This document shows positions 23,775 through 34,677 of a DNA stretch of 64,000 bases, piece after piece. Under the pieces are notes generated by a model, which saw only the letters and a list, made by a program, of their open reading frames with translations, made no database searches and had not been told where the DNA came from. Source of the stretch: Blasia pusilla (Eukaryota > Marchantiophyta > Marchantiopsida > Blasiales); contig CM114274.1 of NCBI GenBank assembly GCA_050084515.1, positions 8,184,001 through 8,248,000 on the forward strand, in the 5' to 3' direction. How positions within the stretch are numbered: the first letter of the stretch is position 1; the number at the start of each line of letters is the position of its first letter. Both the position numbers and the translations under genes were made by a program.

Positions 23775-24994
23775 GCGATCATTTTTTCATAGCACTTAAC
23801 CCAAAATTCTTAATTATTAAGTTTTGTAAACTATTTTGCTTTTATGTACAATAAGAATGACACAAAAGTATTAAACCTTATTTAAGAAGAATTATTTACA
23901 TCAATAAGTTACTAAATACGGATATACAAATTATACTACCAAGTTCTTACATAGGTAAAAATGAGAAATATTACTTGAGTTCGAAATTCTATAACTTGAT
24001 TCATGAATGCCTCGCCAAAATTCTAGACTAGATAACGATTAAATCAATGTCTATCTGTGAAGAAGATCCTTATGTGGTATTGGTTAAGGAAAGGGAAGTC
24101 AAATACCACTCGCACTCTATCTTTATCCATAATTTACGGATATCCTCTATCCTCCTCTATTCCCCTGTTCAAATATAGATCACAAGTGGTCGCTATCCAA
24201 TTCCTTCAAAATCACAAAAGAATAATTTTCAGAAATCCATTTGCACTTGTTAATCTCTAACTCTTAAAACATTAGATTATGGCCGAGTTGTTGTTCCAAG
24301 AGGGATAATCCACTCTTGTGAAAGAATAACCAAGTCCAAATCGATCGATCCATCCTCTCAAGAATGATAGAGATAGCTATTCTAAAATAACAAGTCTGTC
24401 CAAATATTCATCTTCATACATATCAAACTCTCATATTCTTGAATAATAGATCATAGTTAAGTCATTTTTCCCAAAATGGGTAATCCACTCTTATTAAAAA
24501 AACAAGCAAATTCAATGTCATCCATTTAAGAGTGACAAAAAAAAATCAACAAATAAATTTTGAATGTCGTTTCCTCTTTATATATTCATAAAGGATTTAC
24601 AAGAGTATAAAATAAGTCTAATATTATCTTGTGTCACATAGTTTTCTTTCAAGGCTTAACCATTTTCATTTTGACGAAAGTAAATTATTTGTTATCTCCT
24701 CTTAAAGTATCTTCATAAATCCATTTTATATCTTCTAAATTATCCAAACTACCATAGTCTTGAATTTTTCACTAACCAAAACTACTTTAGTTTTATTCTC
24801 ATTAATACACTAATCAACAAACTTATTTCTATAATTTTCATGTGTCATTTATTACCTCTTTTCCTAGGGTTGGGCCCATACAAATGAGACATCATTAAAA
24901 AATTTAAATATGAATAAAAAATATATATAATACTTTAAAAATTTTCATTAAGACTAATAAAAGTGAAATAAACATGATGGAAAATTTTACGACA
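23775..24994 (-). repeat. LTR of the TGTYGT family (copy E)
   Basis: It follows the family from GCGATCA to the terminal ACGACA at 24989-24994, lacking the first 170 or so bases, which the copia-like piece replaces. It is more diverged than A and B. Confidence 0.7.
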
Positions 24995-26539
24995 CGTAAA
25001 TGCTAGCATATTTTTTAATTTTAATATAGAAAAAAAAAATATTCATTAAAAATTGAAAGTTGAATAAATATAAGAAGATTTTGCTACAAATCCGATAATA
25101 AACATATTAATAAGAATATTTGGCATTAAATATATATCTTTATAAATATTTTAAATATTATCTTTTGATTTAAGCTTTAAAATTTCTTAATCAATAGCCA
25201 ATACTTAAAATATCTATTGAGGTATATTCAATTCAAATTTTATTTACTAACATATTCATTATTAAAGTTGTAGCAAAATCGTTTTATATTTGCACACCAC
25301 CAACTTTAGTTATTTTAGTTGCACAACGATTTTTTATATTATACAAATAAAATGAAATTTAGATTCATATGAATATTAAGTGTGGTATGTAATTATAAGT
25401 TTAGTGGGTGGATTAATGTCAAGTACACTTACCTTTATTGGGAGATTGAGGCAATAAAAGATCTTGATTGTTTTTTAGGGATGTTGTTTATTAAGGGATT
25501 GTTTTTTGTCCGTTGTATTTAAGTATGAAGGTATGAGAAATAAAAAAAATTCATAACCCTCCCTTGTTTCCCTTATGCGGATAAGTAGTTGATATGCTTG
25601 CGTCGAGGATAGAGGGATCAACATATTGTTAGGGAAATGCATAATAACTTGCATATATTAGAATTGGTTAATTAATTAGGTTGAATTCAAACTATGTTAC
25701 GTTTGTAGTAAGTTACAACTACAAAAGTTTAAGGTTGGTGAGTTGGTTTTCTCAAACTCCATGTTATTGTAAGTATGCCTACGGGGCCACTAGAAAATAA
25801 AATTTATTTTGCTCTTGCACTCGCCTACTAGGCTTCATAAATTCTTTTGGATAATTATACTAAAATATATAATAAAATTTAGTTAGAGTTATAAAACAGT
25901 AATCGATAATACAAACTTGAAACATTGAAAAAATGGGAGAATTTAATACTTTTTGCAAAAATTATAGCCAATGGCCATGGGTTGGTTTCTTAGATATCTA
26001 AATTTTGCAAGTTATGCCTTATATTGGTCAATTAATCGACTCCTTTAACGATTATATATGTTAGGACCTCGATAGTTGTAGTCTAACCCAAGTTTATCAA
26101 TATATTCTAGTTGTGTTTTTATTGGTGAAATAAATTGTGTAGAAGTTGCTCTTCTAGAAGTTGGGGCATATTATCGAGTATACTTTCTGGAAATTCAACA
26201 TGTGTCGTTAATAAGTGTTTATAAATTCAATAGTAATTCCATAACACTCAACTCAAGTTAAAAGTGTGCATAAACAACACGGCCAACTTGGTTTTGATGA
26301 GGGTGGGTTGATGGAGATACTTATGGTTATATATTGTATTATCATCACTCAACACAATTATGTCTTTGTTGGACATTGGTCCCTCTAAGTTTGTGTTGTT
26401 ACCATTAATCTTCTCTACTCGCAAAGTTTTCAATCTTCTTGTGCGATCTCTCAAGGAGTTATCATATGTAAACATACTTTTAGATAATACTTATAGTATT
26501 AGAAATAACTGTAAAAAAAGTGATATTATATTAAAGTTG
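24995..26539. other. AT-rich DNA, no feature recognised
   Basis: The tract is very AT-rich and stop-dense on both strands. It may be internal or flanking debris of the neighbouring retroelements. No motif supports a specific call. Confidence 0.35.
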
Positions 26540-27075
26540 TGTTGATCAAACACGTGGAAATCTATAGCCAAAATATGGCTGAGCCTCGAGGAGTGAGAAA
26601 GGGAAAAATTTATACCACAATTATCCTTGAACTTACAATGGATAATTACAAATTACACGCCTTGCAGATAACTGGCAATCGATCTTTTATTTGTATCTCA
26701 AAATTTAAATGAATATTTATAACATCACCATGTTTATGTGTTACTTTCCAGCTCACCGAACCACTCTTGAGTTGCTCAAAAGTAGAATGCCCTCAAGGCC
26801 TCTCCTCTTCCTTTATATATTTAGAGATAGGTACAATGAAGACAAATTAGCTCTACCTATCCTTATGCCACATATCCTATTCTCATAGCATGAGAGGATC
26901 TCTTTTGGAGTCTAATGTTCCAACCTCATCTTTATCTTCTTTTTCACCAACTTATGGCCCCACTCTCATCTTTATCTCATGTATCTTGTCTTTTATCTTT
27001 TTGGTTGATTCTTTCCACTTATGCCCTTCATGTAATAGATTCTAACTTAATTATGACTAACAAAGGATGGTTACA
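26540..27075 (-). mobile_element. Copia-like LTR, 536 bp
   Basis: On the minus strand it starts TGTAACCATCC at 27075 and ends TTGATCAACA at 26540. It contains ATATATAAAGGAAGAGG near 26810-26825 as a promoter-like box. The upstream minus-strand sequence ATATTGGGATTGATATT resembles a weak polypurine tract. Two partial relatives lie at 13839-14077 and 23411-23774. The superfamily assignment rests on LTR size and ends only; no pol domain was found beside it. Confidence 0.6.
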
Positions 27076-28999
27076 ATATGTATAATATCAATCCCAATAT
27101 GTTGTTGATGTAAACATTAGTGGGATTGATTTAGAAGACCAATACCTATGCATGCATTAGAATATAAAGAATATTTTTAAGGATCCATGTGGACTTGTAA
27201 GTAGCAACAAACTACTAATAATTTTCTTTACCATCTCAAATACATGTCTTTGCTTATCGTTTAGTTTGTTAGTAGAAAAATATAGTGTTTGGAAAATGGT
27301 GGAGGTCAACGATGGAAGAATAATGCGTTGGTTTTGGTTATAATGTTGAAGGTGAAATATAAGAATTTTGGTGGGATTTAATAACGTTCATCATTTTTAT
27401 CACAACTTCATCTACATGTACATAACTCCACATGTTATTCAAAGCATGTTTTTATAGAGGAAGGATTTATAAAAAAATCTTATATGAATGAGTATATGGA
27501 ATTCTACATGAGTACATCATTGTATTGATGCAATGCATATGGGTGATATCACTAGATTTACAAAGGTAATATGTCTTGTAAAACAAAGTCCCCACTATCA
27601 TCAACACTAACCAACTTCTTGGTTTTTAGGATCTTATTCTCTACAATTCATATCCTTGCCAAAATAAAATGAATATTAAATCCGATAGAGAGGTAAAACG
27701 ATATGAATATAACATAGTGGGATGAACGTATAAGATACTAGAGTTTATGTATAGCTTTGTTCTCTTATGTGGCATGCTTGAGTCAATGTACTCCACACCT
27801 TATGATCTTTGGATCATTTGTATTTGCGTCAATGTGAAAGTAACCTCAGAGGATGAAACAAAACTATTAAGAACATCATAAATGAAATGAAGTATGGTTG
27901 CATCTAGATCATAAAAGCCTAGAAACTTTGCACATTCAGTTTTAATATCAAGGGACCCAATTAGCGCGTACTTGAGTGCATACTTAAGTAAGTAAAATGA
28001 CCATTTGATATTTATTGTAAGTTGGAAATTTATTGGTGCTTCCCATATCAGAAATATTGTGGGATGGTACGGAATAATGTTGTAGTGTTCATCTCCATGT
28101 CTATAATATTTTCATTTGAGGATTGATGGATCAATAGAAGGTTCAATTTCACATTTCTTAATAGTTTATCATGGTAGATAAAATATAGGCAAGATAGTAT
28201 CAAGGTCTTTGAGGGATCTTGTACTTCCCTATTTTAAGAGATCATATATGACTTGCTCTTAGGAGGTGACCCACGAGTGTAGATCACCCTTCCTTGTATG
28301 AGGAGTGGCAATCTTGGAGAGATTGACCTTCTCATCCTTTATATGGAGTCATTTGGGCCTATAGGGTTCAAGGATTAGTTGGCACTTGAATAGTAGTTGG
28401 TCTTATGAGACGACTATGTTTTATAGTTTTTAGTAAATTAGTACCTTGTGTACTATAGGTTGTTGGTAATTTTCTATAAGGAGGTTATCTATGTGTATAT
28501 GTCATCCATGGAGGTGCATAAAGGGGTATACCTCATATGAAGCTCATTCAAATCTCATCTTCCTTGGATCGGAGTCACGTGAGGATGTGCGATACACTAC
28601 AACTTGCATGTATTAGACCTGAAGTTATCGAGTCGTTTATGTGTAGATATGTTATGATTCATAGTTATATAGATCTCAGACTTGCATGCATGATAACCAA
28701 TAGATATTGCCAACAATGTTTATTCACGCGTAAATTTGGAAATCCAAGCTGATAGTACGGTGCATGGCTTTTTGTTCTTTGCACACCACAACCATCTTTC
28801 TACACGTATACATGTCTTTGGCTAGGATTGATCGGAGATCACACATAATTAAAAGTTTATTGCAAAGTATCTTTTATTACTACCACAATGTGTATAATTT
28901 ATTGAATATTTGAATGAAATATAGATGATTGCATATTTCATCAACGTTGCATAGCACTTATAAATACCGTTTTATATCTATTGTAAAAGATATAAAATA
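27076..28999. other. Probable retroelement debris, no domain recognised
   Basis: This is AT-rich sequence between the copia-like LTR and an inverted gypsy LTR. If the LTR is a 3' LTR on the minus strand, its internal domain should lie here, but I could not recognise RT, RNase H or integrase motifs. Confidence 0.35.
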
Positions 29000-31469
29000 T
29001 AATCGTATAGTAAAATGATCTACTATGTAAACTTCTCTCTTATTAGTGTTAGAAAGAGTTTTATAAATATTAAATAAATTAGTTTAGAAAAAAATTAATA
29101 TTTCAACCTCTTTATGGTGCCTCGTTGGTGCGGGCCCAATTTTAGGAAAAGAGGTAATAAATGAGATTATAAAACTAAAGTAGTGGATTTGTGTATTAAT
29201 GAAAATAAAACATAAATAATTTTGGTTGGTGGCTAAGGTAGTTAGGATAGTTGGGAGATTATGAAGTGAGTTTATAAGAATATTTTAAGAGGAAATATCA
29301 ATAAATCTACTTGTGTCAAAATATGATTGACTAAGCCTTGGGAGGAAACCATGTGATACAATATAAGATTAATCTTATTTTGTATTCCTATAGATCTATT
29401 GTGAGTATATAAAAAAGAGGGATCTTCAAGGATTCATGACCTTTAATTTCGTTTATTGAGATTATTTTGTCTTTCTTGAATGGATGACATTCGACTTGCT
29501 TGCTTTTCTAATGAGAGTGGATTAGCTCTCTTGGGATAATGACTTGACCGTTGTCGTGTCGAGAGCCTTTCTTCGAGTAAGGGCGGACCTTCTAGCTACG
29601 GCAGACGCGATCAATGCAAGATGAATTCTCTAAGAAGATCTCTTTTTTCAATATAAAATTATTATGTATACTCTCCATTCTCTCACGACAGGTATCACAA
29701 ATGGAAGTGCCGAGGCGATCACTTCTTCGTAACATCGGACCCCGAAATTCCTAACTATAAAATCCCTATAGACTATTTTACGCTTGTAAACGAGGAAGAT
29801 AGCACAACTAGTATTAAACCCTACTTGAGCATGCCTATTGACGTCCATGGATTGCTATATAAGGACATACAAAGTATAATCCTATGTCCTTCCATATGTG
29901 ACGATAGGAAGGATCACCGGAGTTGGAGATTGAATGACATGGTTCATGAACGCCTTCCCAAAGTGATAAACTAAATAGCGAGTGAACCGGTGCCTATCTA
30001 CAAAGAGTATCTTGACATGGTATGGATTAAGGAAAGGAAAGTCGGGCACAACTCGTGCTCCACCCCTATCCATGCTTGACACACATTCTCTACTCTCCTC
30101 AAGAATCGGTTTTGGCGGAGTTATTCTCCCAAGAGGGGTAATCCACTCTCATTGGGGAAATAACAAGCCAAAACATTCACTATTTTAGCATGACTAAACT
30201 CCTCTAAGGTGAAAAACCTCTCATCTCCACACACACACTACACTTTAGAAACCTCTGAAGAATAGATCACGGTCAAGTTACTCTCCCAAAAGGGGTGATC
30301 CACTCTCATTTGAAGAGCAAACAATCCCAAAGTCATACACTCAAGAGTGACACGAAAGACTCAAGATGTGGAATAGAAGGTGATGAACCCTTGAAAGTCC
30401 CTCCTCTATATATATTCACAAGAGACCCACAAGAGTACGATATAGAGCTAATCTTATCTTGTGCCACATGGCTTCCTCTCAAGGCTTAGCCAATCACATT
30501 TTCACACAAGTAGATTTCCTCTTATCTCTTCCAAAATATCTTCTTTTACCCACTTGATATTTTCTAAATTACCCCAACTAACCTAGCCACCAACCAAGAC
30601 TACTTTTGCTTTTCATTAAAGCAACTACTTTACTTTTATAAAGTCATCTTTTATTTATTACCTCCTTTTCTTAAAGTTGGGCCCGCATAAAAGAGGCACC
30701 ATAAAGAGGTTTAAATATAAGAATCTCCTTTTTCTAAGCCAATTTACTTAATACTAATGAAACTCTATCTAACACTTAATGACGAAGGAGTTTACACACT
30801 GGCTGATTTTACTATACGACATCGTGGTCTAATCTTAAATAGTTTTTGAAAGTTTGATATGTGTGGAGATGATTTCGAGATACTTGTTATCTTAAAATAT
30901 TTCCCTTTATCACTCTAGGGATAGTGGATGGATTTGGGCTTGTTACTTTTCCAATGAAAAAGACTTATCCCTCTTGGGAGAGAAACTCTTCCATAATCCA
31001 TTCTTGAGGAAAATATAGGATGTCCTTCGATTATGGATAGAGATGGAGCGCGAGTCGTACCCAATTTCTCTTTTCTTAATCCATACCTTGTAAAGGTCCT
31101 CTCTGTAGATAGACACTTGTTTATTCGTTATCTAGTCAATCGTTATTTGTATTTTTCATGTCCTTATTTAGCGATTTATGGGTGTAAATAGCCCTTCTCG
31201 AATAAGGTTTAATACTAATTGTGCCAATTTTCTTGTGTACAAGTGGAAAGTAGTTATAGAGACTTCATGGTTAGAAATTTTGGGAGTAGATGTTATGAAG
31301 AAGTGATCGCATCGACACTACCATTTGTGATTCCTCTTGCGAGAAAATGGAGAGCATATATAGTGATTTTATACTAAAAAAGAGAACTTCTTAGAGAGTT
31401 AACCTTACATCAACGTCTGCCGCAACTAGAAGGTCGGTTCTTACTCGAAAAATAACTCTTGATACTATA
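29000..31469 (+). repeat. Inverted older LTR of the TGTYGT family (copy G), split by copy B
   Basis: 29000-29551 and 30822-31469 are the two halves of one LTR in the orientation opposite to the other copies. The join GACCGT|GGTCTAATC reconstructs the family's GACCATGGTCTATTC. The interrupted LTR would be about 1.2 kb. It is clearly more mutated than the copy inserted into it. Confidence 0.8.
29552..30821 (-). mobile_element. Solo LTR of the TGTYGT family (copy B), nested in LTR copy G
   Basis: It is 1270 bp long, starts TGTCGTGTCGAG and ends TATACGACA. The flanks CCGT (29548-29551) and TCGT (30822-30825) fit a 4-bp target duplication with one later mutation. TGTCGT and ACGACA are perfect 6-bp inverted ends. 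It is highly similar to copy A. Confidence 0.85.
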
Positions 31470-31487
31470 ATGTTATAGGTAGCCCTT

Positions 31488-32210
31488 TTAACATATTTTT
31501 GTTGTTTTTTGTGTACACGGCGCATTTGGATGAAGTCCTCCACATGGTCCATGTATCATACAATTTCTCATAATCGCATAAAGTTTAGGATGAGTAATCA
31601 AATTAGGAATCTCAACGGATATAATATCATCAAAATTAGAGGTTGTCATTTGCTTATCCTTTGAGGCAAGAATAATCAAAATATGCACACATGGTAAACC
31701 CCTCTTTTGAAAACTCCACTATATGAATACATCTTACCATATTCCCCAAAATATGCTTATCCATTGTAAGCCTCAATAGCTATTTCTCTTTTGTTGGAAA
31801 ATGTGTGCAACTAAGTCAGATCGATGTGAGGTTGTTTGACCAAGAAGTAGAGCAAAAGTGGTATTTAGCCACTTGAGGTTGGAAGTTATGGTGAGAAATT
31901 AGTCAAGCTTCCTAAATATCTTGTAATTGCCATGGTATCATGATTCAATTGATGAATGTGTTGAAGTCCTCCTATAAAAGAGGAAGGTAAAATGACTCGT
32001 TTCCCTATGGCATGACCATCATTATCCTGCCAAGTCATAGTATCTCCCACACCTTGATATAAAGTTATTGTCAAGTCCTTTTGATGTAGTCGTATCCATT
32101 TTAATCGTTGCATCTTACATTCTCAATACTTGCATACATATCTACCATATATTTTTTAGTAAGACGACCAAACCTCAACAACCACTTATGATCTTCAGCA
32201 TAAGCTCCAT
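31488..32210 (-). pseudogene. Helitron Rep protein remnant
   Basis: On the minus strand, starting upstream: KKYMVDMYASIENVRC, LKWIRLHQKDL, then IGKRVILPSSFIGGLQHIHQ and DTMAITRYLGSLTNF. RSDLVAHIFQQK comes next, then SVEIPNLITHPKLY and MIHGPCGGLHPNAPC. These are successive landmarks of the helitron-like N domain and Rep region of plant Helitrons. Frameshifts and a stop after the LVAHIFQ stretch show decay. The Rep HUH active site and the helicase part are not seen, and no Helitron ends (5' TC, 3' hairpin plus CTRR) were identified. Confidence 0.8.
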
Positions 32211-33055
32211 TTAATTGGAATCAAAATGAAGCAAATTATAGAGCAGTGATAGTCTTTGAACTTTCCTCATGTGTCGTCTCTCCACCTTGAAGTTGATCTT
32301 CTTCCATCCCTCTCGAATCTTACGGTCAAAATTCCCATCTCCATCTTCCTCCATCATAACATCCCCTCTTCTCGTCGCATTTCCTCTAAGATCATCAATC
32401 CAAATAGATATGTAAAGATGAACTCTCCAATAATAATATAAATTAAACTTCACTTCTTATAACTTCACTTTTAATAGGGGGTGTCAAAGATCAGCCCAAA
32501 CAGAATTGCTAGGATGAAGGTTTTGGACCCGGGACTAGCCTTGGTTTTCTTCCGGAAAAAAAGGGGAATTTTTTTTACATGGGCATGAGTGTGCAACCTG
32601 TCGGAATGCAACGAGTGCACAATGATCCAACCTCTCAAATTCCTAAAGATTGGCCAAACACCAATATTTGTAACATGCTGGATTCGTACGTCTTGCAACC
32701 TCACGGAATGAAGCCATTGACAAATGTGAGCTGAAAAGGATAAAATATTTTACATACGCATTAAATGATTCGGAAGTACATCAGAGCCGCACATCCATCT
32801 TTATTTTTATGGGAGAGTGCCTTCTCGATTGCTCCGGCTCAGGTTGGTTGGCCTAACAAACACACTTGGTTGGGGCCAGAACTATTATGTCGCCAGCGGA
32901 CATTTTGACCTTCTCCAAGTCGCCGCCTCTGATTTAAGGGTTCGTCGAGAGAGTGGAACATCCTAGAAGTGCAGAGGACTTGGTTTTATTGGGTAGTTGA
33001 GGTTGGTGGCCCATCTCTTACCATGCTCTTAGCCATTTAATTTATTTTTTTTCAA
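32211..33055. other. Spacer, nothing recognised
   Basis: Short frames occur on both strands with no family match. Part may belong to the Helitron remnant. Confidence 0.35.
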
Positions 33056-33199
33056 ATAGGAACCACTGATCTACAAATATTATTAACCACAGAATTTAGT
33101 GAGCGGCGCCAAATCTTGCTATGGATTGCTTTTTTTGCTTCTTTCTCCGTGAAAGTGCCTATGGTACCAGTTCATATTTGGTTACGTGAAGCTCATGTG
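33056..33199 (+). pseudogene. nad4: Nuclear insertion of a mitochondrial nad4 fragment
   Basis: The translation runs [20 protein letters not shown] then [20 protein letters not shown] and IWLREAHV. This is the conserved core of mitochondrial NADH dehydrogenase subunit 4, where the usual text is HIWLPEAHV; one Pro codon is now Arg. Only about 48 codons remain, and nuclear-looking sequence follows at once, so this is a NUMT and not a gene. Confidence 0.85.
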
Positions 33200-33660
33200 A
33201 TTCCTTGTCGCATAAGTAGCGACCTGCACGAATGGTGTAACGACTGCCCACTGTCTCCAATATGGACTCAGTCAAATTTGCAAACACCTCTCTATTTGAC
33301 ACATTGGGCAACAAGAAAATGTTTCACATGCTATGACGGGCAACAAGAAAAAAATTTGAATTTGTGTGCAACATCAATAATCCCTTCCCTTCAAAGGTTA
33401 TACAGTAACAAAAGCTCTTCAAACATTTTTTTATTTCTTGTGCATCGTATGGGAACCTTACTAGTGTACTTATGACTAAAAAATTTGTAATCTCCCAGGA
33501 ATACCCATAAAACTCAGGAGTTACCCGTTTTGGAACCGGAGCAAGTCCGGGTGACAAGAACTCCCCAATAGGAAGATCTTTGCCACCCCCTAATAAATCG
33601 ATAATATTATAGATTCCATATGGGTTTTCATCTCCCGCTTTTTTTAGGTTTTCGAATTTC
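33200..33660. other. Unassigned sequence next to the nad4 fragment
   Basis: The minus strand at 33480-33620 reads in one frame as LLGGGKDLPIGEFLSPGLAP followed by VPKRVTPEFYGYSWEITNFL. This looks like real protein but I cannot place it; it could be more organelle-derived DNA or an old exon. The rest shows nothing. Confidence 0.3.
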
Positions 33661-34231
33661 TATTTTTTCTTTCTTTCTATTTTACATCCGGTCGCTCCGT
33701 CGGGCGTACATCCGGCGATTAGCCGCCTTTTATTACCGTACGTCTGTATTCCGGACCTCAGCCGGAAAACACACTTCCCGACGGCCGGACACGAACAGAG
33801 CTCAGGAGGTGAGGAGAGAAGAGAGACAGAAGAGAAGCGCGAGAGGAGAGAGAGAAGAGAGACATTTGGAGCTGTGAAGCAGTAGCAGGAGCTCGTTCTT
33901 GAGATGTGGGCGGTGGCGTACGCTTCTTGGATCTGTTGTCTGTGTGGGCAGGGGCCTGGCGCGCGTGGGAGCACAAGCTGTCGGGGTTAGACGCGGCAGC
34001 AGGAGCGTAGACACGGGGATTTGAGTGCGTTCTTCTGTGGTTGTGAAGGGAAGGGTTTCTCTCAGGTTTGAAGGACAGCATCAGTTTCCTGCGTCTGCAA
34101 GCGATGCCTCACGATTCGATAGCCGCCAGCCCTTCAGGTCTTGCGGGCGCACATGGTTTGCTTGGGAAGCAACGTCCGTTTGTTAGCAGCAATTAAGGTG
34201 TCTTCTTCCTTCGAGAAGAGAATTGATTGTT

Positions 34232-34232
<1 letters not shown>

Positions 34233-34269
<37 letters not shown>

Positions 34270-34405
34270 CTATGGAGCTATGATTCGTAAAGTTGGCAAC
34301 AACACAGCAGTGCAAACCACAGCCAAGGAAACCAACGAAAGCCATCTACTCCAGGTACTCATCTTTAGCTATCACATTTCTATTTAAAACCTCGGCAACC
34401 TAAAC

Positions 34406-34450
<45 letters not shown>

Positions 34451-34581
34451 GTGAGGTTCCTGAGATCATGATCAGATACTGACTTAAGGTTGCCGAAGGG
34501 TACAATTAAAGAACTACTTTGGAGGATGGGTGCCGTGGTCGTTTAAAGGAGGTCGTAGATGGTTAAGGAGAGCAGGCGGTA

Positions 34582-34623
<42 letters not shown>

Positions 34624-34628
34624 AGAAG

Positions 34629-34666
<38 letters not shown>
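34233..34666 (+). repeat. Four GA microsatellites in the trihelix 5' leader
   Basis: (GA)n runs lie at 34233-34269, 34408-34449, 34584-34621 and 34631-34666, the last ending 11 bases before the start codon. On transcripts they would give purine-only stretches. As DNA they are the type bound by plant GAGA-binding BPC proteins. Confidence 0.85.
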
Positions 34667-34670
<4 letters not shown>

Positions 34671-34677
34671 GAGGAGA

